Shown: positions 18,600 through 28,399, counted from the first letter of the stretch. The stretch: DNA of 64,000 nt from Chryseobacterium cupriresistens (GCF_046614675.1 NZ_JBKKJT010000001.1:1-64000); one strand, 5' to 3'. Made by a program: numbers and translations. Notes: generated by a model from the letters alone, not told the origin.

Positions 18600-19562
18600 G
18601 TGAAGTTTTTAAACATAGTATTTTTTTTCCTTTTCTGTACGGCTTCAGCGCAGGATGTACTTCCTTTAGATACTTTAAAACTGAAGGAGGCAAAAGATAT
18701 GCTTGCCGATGACTACGGAAATCTGTATATCTATAAAAACAAAGATTTTAGTTTTACCAAATATGATTCCCTTGGAAAACAGATCGGAAAAATGATGCTC
18801 ACTGTTCCGTACAAAGTACAGACCGTACAAAATCCTCTGAATGTGCCATTGTTTTCTGAAAATGCCCAGGAAATGAAATTTGTAGACCAGAATATGAATG
18901 AGATTCAACGATTGGATTTTAAACAAAAATTTGGTTTTATCAGAATGGCTTATGCAGAAGATCTGCAGCAGCTCTGGCTTTTGGACGACAGTACAAAACG
19001 TTTGATACAGTATAATTTCAGGAATGATACCACCATCAATTCATATCCTTTTGACATCAGTTTTGAAGACCTGATGGATATGCTGGTCTATGAAAATAAG
19101 GTTTATATCTTAACGAGAAAACATATCAGAATCTATAGTCTGAAATTTGAAAAACTTTTTGAAGCCCCGTTGGAAAACGGAAAACGGTTTCGAAGAGAAA
19201 ATGATGTGATCATGGTTATCGCGGGTAATTTCATTTCACAATACATCCCTGAAAAAGGTATGGCAACTGTTTTCGAAGATCAGGAAGCGCAAATTGTGGA
19301 TAAAAACATCCTCTCTTATTTTGCAATCAAAGGGAACAAACTCTATCTTTACAGCCTTGAAAAAGTAAAGAAAGCCCAACAGCAAAAACAGCTCGAAGCT
19401 CAGCCGGAATCTCCTCCGCCATCTACAGAAAAACCAGTAGAAAAGACGGAAGAAAAGCCAGATGAGAATACAGTAGAGAAACCTTCAGACAATACTTTAC
19501 AGAAATTGATTGAAGATATTTCTCAGGTTCAGACTGAGGCTGTCGAAAAACTTATCAACTAA
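18600..19562 (+). CDS. secreted hypothetical protein with Pro/Glu-rich tail
   Basis: A 320-residue exported protein of unknown function. GTG at 18600 is the only start that gives a full signal peptide (MKFLNIVFFFLFCTASAQ). Residues about 20-250 are strand-rich and propeller-like. Residues about 258-305 are a low-complexity linker of Gln, Pro, Glu and Lys (QPESPPPSTEKPVEKTEEKP), and the last 15 residues are helical. It lies 27 nt before the deoxynucleoside kinase gene and may be co-transcribed with it. Confidence 0.72.
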   Translation: MKFLNIVFFFLFCTASAQDVLPLDTLKLKEAKDMLADDYGNLYIYKNKDFSFTKYDSLGKQIGKMMLTVPYKVQTVQNPLNVPLFSENAQEMKFVDQNMNEIQRLDFKQKFGFIRMAYAEDLQQLWLLDDSTKRLIQYNFRNDTTINSYPFDISFEDLMDMLVYENKVYILTRKHIRIYSLKFEKLFEAPLENGKRFRRENDVIMVIAGNFISQYIPEKGMATVFEDQEAQIVDKNILSYFAIKGNKLYLYSLEKVKKAQQQKQLEAQPESPPPSTEKPVEKTEEKPDENTVEKPSDNTLQKLIEDISQVQTEAVEKLIN

Positions 19563-19589
19563 TCGGTAAATACAAGGAAAAAGAATATT

Positions 19590-20204
19590 ATGCATATTGC
19601 AGTTACAGGAAACATCGGAGCCGGAAAAACAACTTTGACAACGATGCTTTCCAAGCATTACGGATGGGATGCACAATTTGAAGATGTAGATCATAATCCT
19701 TATCTGGAAGATTTTTATTCAGACATGAGCAAGTGGAGTTTCGCACTGCAGGTGTATTTCCTGGGGAGCAGATTCCGTCAGGTAAAGGAGATCAGGGAAA
19801 GCGGGAAAAACATTATTCAGGATCGTACGATCTATGAAGATGCCCATATTTTTGCGGAAAACCTGAATGATATGAACCTTCTTTCAGACAGGGATTTCAA
19901 TAACTACTCATCAGTATTTGATCTGATGAAGTCTTTCGTATCTGCTCCGGATCTTTTAATCTATTTGAAATCTGATGTTCCTAACCTGGTTAAAAAAATC
20001 TATAAAAGAGGCCGTGAATATGAAGCATCCATCAGTATTGAATACCTTTCCAAACTGAATCAGAAATATGAAAAATGGATCTCCAACTATACAGAAGGAA
20101 AACTTCTGATTGTAGAAGTGGATGATCTTGATTTCGTTGAAAAACCTGAAGATTTCGGGTTTATTCTGGAGAAGATTGAAGCAGAGCTACACGGATTGTT
20201 TTAA
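19590..20204 (+). CDS. deoxynucleoside kinase
   Basis: A 204-residue kinase of the dCK/dGK (dNK) family that phosphorylates deoxynucleosides in the salvage pathway. It has the P-loop GNIGAGKTT at residues 7-15, the DRTIYED motif with the catalytic acidic and Arg residues, LIYLKSDVPNLVKKIYKRGR as LID region, and a final IVEVDDLDF segment. The length is as expected for bacterial enzymes. Substrate range cannot be told. The next gene begins 86 nt later. Confidence 0.95.
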   Translation: MHIAVTGNIGAGKTTLTTMLSKHYGWDAQFEDVDHNPYLEDFYSDMSKWSFALQVYFLGSRFRQVKEIRESGKNIIQDRTIYEDAHIFAENLNDMNLLSDRDFNNYSSVFDLMKSFVSAPDLLIYLKSDVPNLVKKIYKRGREYEASISIEYLSKLNQKYEKWISNYTEGKLLIVEVDDLDFVEKPEDFGFILEKIEAELHGLF

Positions 20205-20290
20205 CATATTTTTATCAGAACATTAAGACAGACTCAGGGTAAATCTTTTTAAATTTGTTAAGACCAAGTTTAATTTTTGAAAAATATATC

Positions 20291-20641
20291 ATGGTAGTTA
20301 AAGTTTTACATAACGGAAACTGTTCAAAGTCAAACGCTGTACTGGAGTATCTTGACGAAAACGGAGTGCCTTTTGAGATCATTAATATTGTTGAAGATCC
20401 TTTAAGTCCTCTTGAAATAAGAACGGTGCTGAAGAAACTGAATCAGAGTGTTTTTCATATTATCCGTAAAACCGATAAGCTTTACGTTGAGAACTATGCA
20501 GATAAAAACTATTCAGAAGAGGAATGGATAAAGATTCTTTCCGAAAACCCATCTTTAATACAAAGACCCATTCTGGTAAAAGGTTCAGTAGCAATGCTGG
20601 GAAGACCTATTGAAAATGTAAAGTTCTTTATTGAAAAATAA
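20291..20641 (+). CDS. ArsC/Spx-family (arsenate reductase-like) protein
   Basis: A 116-residue thioredoxin-fold protein of the ArsC family. The start is ATG 20291. An in-frame TTG 36 nt earlier would add a doubtful extension. The active-site Cys11 lies in HNGNCSKSNAVLEYL, and LIQRPILVKG is the family's Arg/Pro block. The CSKS motif fits glutaredoxin-coupled arsenate reductase or the related YffB group. Without an arsenite exporter nearby, arsenate as substrate is unproven. Confidence 0.85.
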   Translation: MVVKVLHNGNCSKSNAVLEYLDENGVPFEIINIVEDPLSPLEIRTVLKKLNQSVFHIIRKTDKLYVENYADKNYSEEEWIKILSENPSLIQRPILVKGSVAMLGRPIENVKFFIEK

Positions 20642-20661
20642 ACGAAATTTAATAAATAAAA

Positions 20662-20697
20662 AAGATCCGTTCTGTTATAGAGCGGATCTTTTATGTT
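20662..20697. terminator. bidirectional terminator after the ArsC-like gene
   Basis: A 12-bp stem, AAGATCCGTTCT / AGAGCGGATCTT (one wobble), is flanked by A-runs and T-runs. It is shared with the convergent minus-strand lipoprotein gene. Confidence 0.85.
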
Positions 20698-21169
20698 ATG
20701 GGGTTTTTGTAGTAACCGGACCGTTTATCGCCTTATATAAAGCTTCCAGTTCTTTGGGAGGACGTCCGGAATCAAATTCTGAAGAAGTATATTCTTTTCC
20801 GCCAGCGGTAATGATCATAGATGATATCATTGCCTGGTCAGAATATCTGCCTGTAGTTGGAGATTTGAGTTCAGATATCTTCGGTAGGTCAATGTTCTGA
20901 GCCAGCCTGGAAACTGCCAGCCATTCGGCGGTGGAGATTTTGGTATTTATAATCTCTTCATTGATATTGGATTCTTTTGAGGAAGGAGTGAAAACAATAT
21001 CTCTGCTGAACCCTCTTGTTCTTTCTGTTAACCGGATCTGTTCAATCTTTTGTTGCTGAACTGCAGAAGAGATATTTGGGGTATTATTTTCGCTGTTATT
21101 TTTGTGCATACAGTTTGTAGCAGAGGTTGCTAAAATGACATTAAATAGGATCAGTTGGATGTTCATCAT
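20696..21169 (-). CDS. hypothetical lipoprotein-like protein
   Basis: A 157-residue protein, probably exported. The hydrophobic N-terminus ends with a Cys near residue 20 (ATNC), a weak lipobox. The body is polar and helical with no recognisable motif. Start codons 21169 and 21166 are both ATG. It is convergent with the ArsC-like gene and shares its terminator hairpin. No function can be offered. Confidence 0.6.
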   Translation of the reverse strand: MMNIQLILFNVILATSATNCMHKNNSENNTPNISSAVQQQKIEQIRLTERTRGFSRDIVFTPSSKESNINEEIINTKISTAEWLAVSRLAQNIDLPKISELKSPTTGRYSDQAMISSMIITAGGKEYTSSEFDSGRPPKELEALYKAINGPVTTKTP

Positions 21170-21193
21170 ATTCTGTTTTTATGTATTAATAAT

Positions 21194-21222
21194 AAAAAAC
21201 CGCTTCATCATGATGAAACGGC
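21194..21222 (-). terminator. terminator of the DUF493 gene
   Basis: Read on the minus strand, the stem CCGTTTCATC / GATGAAGCGG is followed by six Ts. It lies directly after the DUF493 stop. Confidence 0.8.
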
Positions 21223-21230
21223 CTTTGTTT

Positions 21231-21542
21231 TTACAATAGAATAACGCCTTCTATTTTTGCTACTTCTTTATAAATATTCACTACCTGATTGGCATCCAGA
21301 ACAAATGCATTGATATTGCAGGCCGTGTATTTTCCATTTTTACTTTCGCGGTTTCCCAGTGTAAATTTAATACCATCAAAAACTCTATAAATTTCAGTAA
21401 GTTTTGCCTGGTCTGTAGGAATAATAAATTTAAATAAATAATCCTCCGGAAAATCATGATGATCCTCCAGTTTCTCCCTCAAAGACTGATAAAAGTCTTC
21501 AGGGCTTGCGTGTTGATTTCCTTGTAATATATCCATCTGCAA
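21231..21542 (-). CDS. DUF493 (YbeD-like) family protein
   Basis: A 103-residue small cytosolic protein of the DUF493/YbeD family, which has a ferredoxin-like ACT-related fold. The YLFKFIIPTD strand, the TLGNRESKNGKYTACNINAFV core and the final VAKIEGVILL are characteristic. Two ATGs (21542, 21536) are possible starts. YbeD in E. coli sits next to lipoyl-synthesis genes; here that link is absent. It lies 34 nt downstream of the DUF4197 gene, in the same direction. Confidence 0.85.
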   Translation of the reverse strand: MQMDILQGNQHASPEDFYQSLREKLEDHHDFPEDYLFKFIIPTDQAKLTEIYRVFDGIKFTLGNRESKNGKYTACNINAFVLDANQVVNIYKEVAKIEGVILL

Positions 21543-21576
21543 TTGTTAATATAATATAAAAATAGCGAAAATTTTC

Positions 21577-22248
21577 CTATTTTCCAAACGGTCCCAGCAG
21601 GGACTTGGAGTTCTGATGTTCATAATCTTCAATGATATTGAACAATCCATTCACCAGCTGTTCAGAAGCAAGTTTACTCAATCCTCCTGAATTGACAGTG
21701 TTGTTATTTCCCCCTAAAAGACTGCCCAAAAAATTACTGCCTGATAGCGCTGTATTAATGGTTTTTACAATTCCATATTCATTCAGTTTTTCATCTACTT
21801 TAGGAGCAATGGCCGCAATAAGCTGTTGGGATGTTTTTTCCTTCAGAATCTGTGTAGCAGTGGTTCCCTGCATAATTCGCGTTACATCCTGAGCATTCAG
21901 GCTGTTTACGGCATCCTGCAAAATAGGTTTTGATGTATTCACTGTGTAAGCTGCTGCCTGTGCTATATAATCTCGTTCTTTGGCTACCAGTGAAGGAGCA
22001 ATTTTCTCCAGTGTGGAATTGATGTCTCTCAACTCTTTGGGAAGGGCTTTATCAACCATATTATTCTGCAGGAACGCTTCTTTGTTGCCATAGATACTCA
22101 TTCCCTTATCAATACCATTGAGCAGAATTCTTTTGATAATAGAAAGCCCCATGTCTGATGTTGCCAATGAAGTGCAGGATTGTACAGTGGTGGTAATAAC
22201 AGCACCGGTTCCAATCAAAAGAGCGGCTGCAATGATATATTTTTTCAT
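21577..22248 (-). CDS. DUF4197 domain-containing exported protein
   Basis: A 223-residue protein of the DUF4197 family. The N-terminal 25 residues form a signal or lipoprotein-type leader with Cys25 (VQSC). The mature part is largely alpha-helical, with the family blocks KALPKELRDINSTLEKI, NAQDVTRIMQG and the ending LVNGLFNIIEDYE. A Gly/Asn-rich loop (SLLGGNNNTVNSGG) interrupts it near residue 185. Function is unknown; members are predicted to be periplasmic or outer-membrane-associated. Confidence 0.85.
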   Translation of the reverse strand: MKKYIIAAALLIGTGAVITTTVQSCTSLATSDMGLSIIKRILLNGIDKGMSIYGNKEAFLQNNMVDKALPKELRDINSTLEKIAPSLVAKERDYIAQAAAYTVNTSKPILQDAVNSLNAQDVTRIMQGTTATQILKEKTSQQLIAAIAPKVDEKLNEYGIVKTINTALSGSNFLGSLLGGNNNTVNSGGLSKLASEQLVNGLFNIIEDYEHQNSKSLLGPFGK

Positions 22249-22614
22249 TGATTTTTTTATTATGTATTTCTAAGATGCATTTGTCAAAAACTGCACCAAA
22301 GGTAATTACTATTCCCAATTTAACAAAATATTAAATTGAGTACATGTTTTGGTGAATATTGTGTCAAAAATGTTAAAATTTCATTTGTAAATATGATGAA
22401 TAAAGGATCTTGATTTTAAATTAAAAATTATAAAATCTATATTTTTGGCATTTTTCATTTAATAAAGTATAGTTATTTTTAAATATTTAAGATAGTTTAA
22501 CAGTGTTGGATATTTTTTATATTTTTGGCTAATGTCTTTTTTTGAGATTTTAAATAACTCCACTATTTAGAGACAGGTGCAAATTTGAATTTATTTGAAT
22601 AAAATTGAAACTAT
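22249..22614. other. AT-rich control region between DUF4197 and susC
   Basis: A 366-nt divergent gap of very high AT content. It should hold the promoters of both DUF4197 and the polysaccharide locus. A TATTTTTG box (22520-22527) fits the Bacteroidota -7 consensus. No operator repeats or small genes are evident, and no regulator gene adjoins the locus. Confidence 0.5.
22520..22527 (+). promoter_or_regulatory. candidate -7 box of the susC operon
   Basis: TATTTTTG matches TAnnTTTG and would give an 80-nt leader before the susC ATG. A TTG lies 11 nt upstream, closer than the usual spacing, so an activator may be needed. Confidence 0.35.
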
Positions 22615-25464
22615 ATGAAACAAAGTAATTTAAAGTATTCATGTCTCATTGCCGTGTTATATTTCGGGATGAACGTGAATGCACAGGTTACGCAGGATTC
22701 TGCTAAAGTCCAGAAGATTGACGAAGTCGTTATGATTGGATATGGTAGCCGTAAAAAAGTAGACAACACTACTTCTATTAGTTCTATCAGTGCGGAAGAA
22801 GTAACTAAAACCAAAGTGTTGAATGCATCACAAGCCATTCAGGGTAAAGCAGCCGGTGTACAGGTAATAGCTTCCGATGCACCAGGATCTACTCCTACAG
22901 TGATGATCAGAGGACTTGGTACAGTACTGGGGGGAAGAACACCTTTATATGTAGTTGATGGGATGTTTACTGATAACATCAACAATATTAACTCTAATGA
23001 TATTCTTACCTATGATGTATTGAAAGATGCTGCAGCATTGGCTATCTATGGTAACAGAGCTGCTAATGGAGTAATCATCATTACGACAAAGTCAGGTAGA
23101 GGAAAATTAAGCGTTTCCTATGATGGACTGGTTGGATTTAGAACCCCTTTAAAAACCATTAAAATGGCTAACGGGTCTGAATTTGCAAATTATAATAATG
23201 CTGGTAAAGCAAGTAATTATTTGAATCCTAATCAACCTTATAATACAGATTGGTTCAAAGAAATTACAAGAACGGGAATTTACAACCAGCATAACTTATC
23301 AATTTCAGGATCTTCAGAAGCTGCAAAGTACTTTTTAAGTTTAAGTAATTATGATGAGCAGTCTATCCTTAAAGGAACAAATTATAACAGGACTACAGTA
23401 AGAACCAATAACGAGTTCAGAATTACCAAAGGAATCAGATTGGCGCAGACTTTAAGCGCAACATTTACTAATGATACTCCTAAATCGTATGGTGCTTTTA
23501 CAAATGCTTATAAACAATCACCATTAGTCCCTGTATATTATCCGAATGGAAAATATGGTCAGCCTATTTATAATAAGACCAACGGGAATATCGATTATGA
23601 AGGAGGACGATTTAATAACGTAGGCAACCCGGTGATGCAGCTTGCTTATGACAATCAAAGAGGTAGAAATTTCTTATTACAAGGTGGATTAAAATTGGAT
23701 ATAGATATCTATAAAGATTTAAAATTTACCTCTCAATTTAGTGGAGAATATGGTAACTATAAATACTATAATTTTGTAAATTCAAAATCTTTCTGGTTAG
23801 ATAGTGATCCTATGAGAACGGAAAACCAATACTCAGCTACGTCACCACTAACAAGGTTAACCAATAAAAGTCAGAACTATTTCAACTGGTTACTTAATAA
23901 TTATTTAACCTATACAAAGAAAATTGAAAACCATGATATTGAAGTTGTTGTAGGTACAGAAGCTTCAGTAAAGAATGGGCTTGAGACTTTAATTATTAAC
24001 AGAAAAGATGTTCCTATTGCAAAAGATTACTGGAATCTTAGCGGAGTTGATTACTATGGTAACCTGTATAGTGATAGTGATACAAAAGCTCTTGAATCAA
24101 TAAAAGGAAACAGAAATACTACAATTTCCTATTTCGGAAGATTCCAATATAAATTTATGAATCGTTACTTATTAAGTGGAACGATCAGAAGAGACGGTTC
24201 TTCTCAGTTTGCTGCTGGTAATAAGTGGGGTACATTCCCATCTTTTGGTGCAGGTTGGATTATTTCCGAAGAAAACTTCATGAAAGATGGTTTCTTTGAC
24301 CTTTTGAAGCTTAGAGGTGGATGGGGTAAAATCGGAAACCAGAATGTTCCTTTGAATTATCTACCACTTTCAATGGGAGCAACTTATAATTATGCGTTTG
24401 GAAGTTCACCAGTAAGCAATGGAGTTACTGTTAATAAAGGTTACGATCCGGACTTAGGATGGGAAGTTACAGAAGAATCCTCTTTAGGATTAGATTTTGG
24501 AATCCTGAATAAAAGATTGACAGGTACGTTTGATATTTATAACAGAAAGACCAAAAATCTTATTTTGGGAGTTGTTCCATATATGGCAACTGGAATTTCT
24601 GATTTGAATTATTCTCATATGGGAAGTGTTGTTAATAAAGGTGCTGAGGTAAGCCTAAACTGGGCTGATAAAGTAGGCGAGGATTTTACCTATTCAATTG
24701 GTGCCAATTATTCTTATAATAAGAACAAGCTTGCCAGCATTAATCTTTCTAAGCCTGTTTCTCAAATTGTTGGAGGAAATCTTGGAAACGGACAAGATAC
24801 AAAACTTTTTAACGCTAATGCAGTTGGTTATGCATTAGGAAGTTTCTATTTATGGGAAGCTGATGGTTATGATGCAAATGGTAACCTGAAGTTTAAAGAC
24901 TTGAATGGTAACGGAATTACAGGAAGTGCAGATCCGGGAGACAGAAGATTCTTTGACTCTTACATACCAAAGTCAACATTAGGTGTTAATGTTTCAATGT
25001 CCTATAAAAATTGGGATTTTGCCCTAAGTGGTTATGGAGCTTTCGGATTCAAAGTGTATAACGGTAAAAAAGCACAAAGGAATGGTGGAGAAAATGTCGA
25101 AGCTTCTGTAGCGAATGATTTTTGGACTCCTACAAACACTAATGCAGCAAATCCTGTAAATCCTGCAAATATTCCAATTGCATCTACATTCTATCTGGAA
25201 AGCGGGGATTATTTCAGAATCAATAATATTTCAGTAGGATATACATTTAAAAATGTAACGGATTATATGAAATCAATTAAGCTTTATGTAAGTGCAATTA
25301 ATCCTTTTGTTTTCCAGAAATACTCAGGATATTCCTCAGAATTATCAGGATATAATCCTGCGGATCCTACTGCAGAAGGAGATCCTTACAAACGTGCAGG
25401 GGTAGAATTAGATGCTTACCCTACATTAAGATCTTTTGTATTTGGTGTTAACCTAAATTTTTAA
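22615..25464 (+). CDS. SusC/RagA TonB-dependent outer membrane receptor
   Basis: A 949-residue outer membrane importer for oligosaccharides. Residues 1-24 are a signal peptide. A TonB-box-like IDEVVMIGYG follows at about 35-44, then the plug (about 50-165, with GKAAGVQVIASDA and DAAALAIYGNRAANGVIIITT) and a 22-strand barrel to the terminal Phe. The usual N-terminal carboxypeptidase-regulatory-like domain (about 80 residues) is absent: the TonB box follows the signal peptide almost directly. It pairs with the SusD lipoprotein 4 nt downstream and heads the polysaccharide utilisation locus. Confidence 0.95.
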   Translation: MKQSNLKYSCLIAVLYFGMNVNAQVTQDSAKVQKIDEVVMIGYGSRKKVDNTTSISSISAEEVTKTKVLNASQAIQGKAAGVQVIASDAPGSTPTVMIRGLGTVLGGRTPLYVVDGMFTDNINNINSNDILTYDVLKDAAALAIYGNRAANGVIIITTKSGRGKLSVSYDGLVGFRTPLKTIKMANGSEFANYNNAGKASNYLNPNQPYNTDWFKEITRTGIYNQHNLSISGSSEAAKYFLSLSNYDEQSILKGTNYNRTTVRTNNEFRITKGIRLAQTLSATFTNDTPKSYGAFTNAYKQSPLVPVYYPNGKYGQPIYNKTNGNIDYEGGRFNNVGNPVMQLAYDNQRGRNFLLQGGLKLDIDIYKDLKFTSQFSGEYGNYKYYNFVNSKSFWLDSDPMRTENQYSATSPLTRLTNKSQNYFNWLLNNYLTYTKKIENHDIEVVVGTEASVKNGLETLIINRKDVPIAKDYWNLSGVDYYGNLYSDSDTKALESIKGNRNTTISYFGRFQYKFMNRYLLSGTIRRDGSSQFAAGNKWGTFPSFGAGWIISEENFMKDGFFDLLKLRGGWGKIGNQNVPLNYLPLSMGATYNYAFGSSPVSNGVTVNKGYDPDLGWEVTEESSLGLDFGILNKRLTGTFDIYNRKTKNLILGVVPYMATGISDLNYSHMGSVVNKGAEVSLNWADKVGEDFTYSIGANYSYNKNKLASINLSKPVSQIVGGNLGNGQDTKLFNANAVGYALGSFYLWEADGYDANGNLKFKDLNGNGITGSADPGDRRFFDSYIPKSTLGVNVSMSYKNWDFALSGYGAFGFKVYNGKKAQRNGGENVEASVANDFWTPTNTNAANPVNPANIPIASTFYLESGDYFRINNISVGYTFKNVTDYMKSIKLYVSAINPFVFQKYSGYSSELSGYNPADPTAEGDPYKRAGVELDAYPTLRSFVFGVNLNF

Positions 25465-25468
25465 AAAA

Positions 25469-26920
25469 ATGAACAAAAAATATATCATAGCAGCGGCATT
25501 TTTGATTTTAGGAGCTGTTAACCAAAGTTGTAGTAATGACTTTATCGACGTGTCACCTACGGAAGCAATTCCTGAGAGCGCATTGGGTGAAATATACAAT
25601 AATGATGCAGGAGCCAATAGTTTAGTTACAGCTATTTATGCTAAGTTTTTAGACTGGAATATGAGTACATTTGCATGGATCGGGGTTACATCAATTGTTT
25701 CTGATGATGCTGATAAAGGTTCAAGTGCAAGTGATTCAGGTTCAGATAAAGACATTTTGGATGCTTTGACATTTACAGCATCAACACCATCATTCAAAGA
25801 ATTGTTTGCTTCTAATTATCAGGGGATTAACAGGTGTAATCAAGCGTTGAAATACCTTCCTCAGTTGGATAAGGCAGACCCGCAATTACGTGAGAGATTA
25901 GCGGGAGAGGCAAAGTTCCTAAGAGCATTTATGTACTTTACTTTAGTTAGGTCTTTTGGGGGAGTTCCGTTAGTAGATCATGTTCCCGTTACAGGGGTTG
26001 AAGCTGATAAGCAAATGACGCTAACCAGAAAAAGCAAGGAAGAAATTTACGCATTTATAGAAAAAGACCTTAAAGACGCCGCAGCAGTTTTGCCTTCTGG
26101 AACCGGTGGACAAAGAGCTACAAAAGGCGCTGCCCATGCGCTTTTAGCTAAGGTATATTTATATCAGAAGAAATGGCAGCTGGCAGTAGATGAGACTAAT
26201 TTGGTTACAGGTTATTCGTTGACAACTAATTTCCAGGATATTTATAAAGTTTCCGGAGAAAATAATGCTGAATCTATCTTCGAAATTAATGGTAGTGGAG
26301 GAACAGCAGGAAGAGCAATCCAGCAGTATAGCCAGGTTCAGGGAGCAAGAGGTACTACAGGCTGGGGCTGGGGATTTGCAACGCCTACCCAAGGATTATA
26401 TGACGCCTACTCTGCAACGGATTCCAGAAGAGATGCTACGATTATCCATAGAGATATGACTTTATATGATGGATATTATGTAGGTCCAAATACAGAAAAT
26501 AAATTCTATAATTATAAAGCTTATTCTTCCAATTATAGAGATCAGGCTTCAACAGATGTAAACATTCGTTATCTGAGATATGCTGAAGTACTATTAATCA
26601 GAGCTGAAGCAATGAATGAGCTTGGGCAAACATCTGCAGCTATTCCTTTCCTGAATCAGGTAAGAAACAGGGCTAACATCGGAAACACGACTGCTTCTTC
26701 TCAGGCAGACGTAAGATTGGATATCTGGAAACAAAGAAGATTAGAGCTTGCTTTCGAACATGACAGATGGTTTGATCTTGTAAGAACCGGACAAGCCCAG
26801 GCAGCCATGGCGGCTGATGGTGGTAAAAAATTCATCGTTGGAAAACATGAACTATTCCCACTTCCACAAGATTTTATAATGGAAGCAGGTGGATTGTCAG
26901 CACAAAACCCCGGCTATTAA
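25469..26920 (+). CDS. SusD/RagB family nutrient-binding lipoprotein
   Basis: A 483-residue surface lipoprotein that caps the SusC barrel and captures glycans. The lipobox Cys is at about residue 21 (NQSC). The SusD-like N-terminal domain runs from about 45 to 220, with GEAKFLRAFMYFTLVRSFGGVP as the family hallmark and tetratricopeptide-like helices. The RagB C-terminal domain follows to the end, with YLRYAEVLLIRAEAMNELG and ELAFEHDRWFDLVRTG. It is directly downstream of susC, so the two form the standard pair. Confidence 0.96.
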   Translation: MNKKYIIAAAFLILGAVNQSCSNDFIDVSPTEAIPESALGEIYNNDAGANSLVTAIYAKFLDWNMSTFAWIGVTSIVSDDADKGSSASDSGSDKDILDALTFTASTPSFKELFASNYQGINRCNQALKYLPQLDKADPQLRERLAGEAKFLRAFMYFTLVRSFGGVPLVDHVPVTGVEADKQMTLTRKSKEEIYAFIEKDLKDAAAVLPSGTGGQRATKGAAHALLAKVYLYQKKWQLAVDETNLVTGYSLTTNFQDIYKVSGENNAESIFEINGSGGTAGRAIQQYSQVQGARGTTGWGWGFATPTQGLYDAYSATDSRRDATIIHRDMTLYDGYYVGPNTENKFYNYKAYSSNYRDQASTDVNIRYLRYAEVLLIRAEAMNELGQTSAAIPFLNQVRNRANIGNTTASSQADVRLDIWKQRRLELAFEHDRWFDLVRTGQAQAAMAADGGKKFIVGKHELFPLPQDFIMEAGGLSAQNPGY

Positions 26921-26941
26921 AATTTAATCAATAAAAACTTT

Positions 26942-26971
26942 AGAGGAGAATGAAAGTTCTCCTCTTCTTTT
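26942..26971 (+). terminator. terminator-like hairpin after susD
   Basis: The 9-bp stem AGAGGAGAA / TTCTCCTCT has a six-base loop, followed by TCTTTT. It may attenuate expression of the downstream enzymes relative to the SusCD pair, a common arrangement in such loci. Confidence 0.7.
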
Positions 26972-26998
26972 AGTAAGAAACCCTAAAAAAGAGATCTC

Positions 26999-28390
26999 AT
27001 GAAAAGGAACGTATTATCAATGGCTATTACTTCATTATTCTTTGTGTATTCCTGTAAAAATGCGCCCGTTGCCAAACAGGAAACCGGAAAAACTGAAGCG
27101 GTAAAAAGCAATATCACGGATGAACAACTGATGGACAGAGTGCAAAAGGATGCTTTAAAATACTTCTGGGACTATGCAGAACCTAACTCAATGCTGGGAA
27201 GAGAACGTTACCATGAAGATAATATCTATCCGGATAACGATAAGCACGTAATCACTACAGGAGGCTCAGGCTTCGGGTTGGCAACTATTCTGGTAGGGGT
27301 AGAAAGAGGATTTGTTCCAAGAAAAGAAGCGGTGAAAAGACTTACTCACATCATGGACTTTCTGGCTAAGGCAGACCGCCACAAAGGAGCATGGTCACAT
27401 TGGATCAATGGGGAAACCGGAAAAACCGTACCATTCGGGAAAAAAGATAATGGTGGTGACCTTGTGGAAACCGCTTTCCTTACCTCAGGAATACTGATGG
27501 TTCGTGAATACTTTAAAAACGGAAATGCAGAAGAAAAAAAACTGGCAGCAAAATGTGATGAACTGTGGAAAGGAATCCAATGGAACTGGTATACCAAAGG
27601 AGGACAGAAAGTCCTATACTGGCACTGGTCACCGGATTACCAATGGGAGATGAATTTTCCTCTTGAAGGATATAATGAATGCCTGATCACTTATATTTTA
27701 GCAGCCTCTTCACCTACTTATTCCATTGATGCAGAAACCTATTATAAAGGCTGGACCAGAAACGGAACTTACCTTACAGATAAAACAAAGTACGGACTAC
27801 CTCTGTATGTAAAACACAACTATGCCGAAGAATACGGCGGCCCGCTTTTCTGGGCACAATATTCATATATCGGGCTTGATCCGACTGGATTATCCGATAA
27901 ACTTGTCAAAAATTACTTTGACGTCAATAAAAATCAAACCCTTATCGACTATCAATATTGTGTCGAAAATCCAAAACAATGGAAAGGGTATGGTCCCAAC
28001 TATTGGGGGCTTACAGCCGGATATACAAGAAATGAAGATGGAAGCACTGGATACACCGCTCACATGCCTGGCAATGATAATGGAGTGATTACTCCTACAG
28101 CTGCCTTGAGTAGTTTTCCCTATACACCAAAAGAATCAATGGCTTTCCTGAGATTCATGTATACCCAAAAACCTGAATTCATAGGATCTGCGGGACCTTA
28201 TGATGCTACCTCCATTAATTATAACAATTGGTTTACCCCAAGATATCTGGCGATAGATCAGGGAACGATAGCACCAATGATTGAAAATTACAGATCAGGA
28301 TTCCTGTGGAAATTATTTATGAATGCCCCGGAAATTCAGCAGGGATTAAAAAAGCTAAGCTTCCGGTCAGCCAAATATGGAATAAAATAA
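26999..28390 (+). CDS. GH144-like endo-beta-1,2-glucanase (glucoamylase family lipoprotein)
   Basis: A 463-residue enzyme of Pfam 'Glycoamylase' (PF10091), the family that holds the GH144 endo-beta-1,2-glucanases of Bacteroidota. A lipobox (VYSC, Cys19) indicates a lipoprotein. Catalytic-domain landmarks are the DALKYFWDYAEPNS start, TTGGSGFGLA, RHKGAWSHWINGETG, GGDLVETAFLTSGIL, YHWSP-type YWHWSPDYQWEM, GYNECLITYILAASSP and the final IDQGTIAPMIENYRSGFLW. The (alpha/alpha)6 toroid is complete. Its place between SusCD and a GH3 enzyme matches known 1,2-beta-glucan loci. Substrate is inferred from family, not shown by sequence. Confidence 0.82.
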   Translation: MKRNVLSMAITSLFFVYSCKNAPVAKQETGKTEAVKSNITDEQLMDRVQKDALKYFWDYAEPNSMLGRERYHEDNIYPDNDKHVITTGGSGFGLATILVGVERGFVPRKEAVKRLTHIMDFLAKADRHKGAWSHWINGETGKTVPFGKKDNGGDLVETAFLTSGILMVREYFKNGNAEEKKLAAKCDELWKGIQWNWYTKGGQKVLYWHWSPDYQWEMNFPLEGYNECLITYILAASSPTYSIDAETYYKGWTRNGTYLTDKTKYGLPLYVKHNYAEEYGGPLFWAQYSYIGLDPTGLSDKLVKNYFDVNKNQTLIDYQYCVENPKQWKGYGPNYWGLTAGYTRNEDGSTGYTAHMPGNDNGVITPTAALSSFPYTPKESMAFLRFMYTQKPEFIGSAGPYDATSINYNNWFTPRYLAIDQGTIAPMIENYRSGFLWKLFMNAPEIQQGLKKLSFRSAKYGIK

Positions 28391-28399
28391 CTCAACAGG

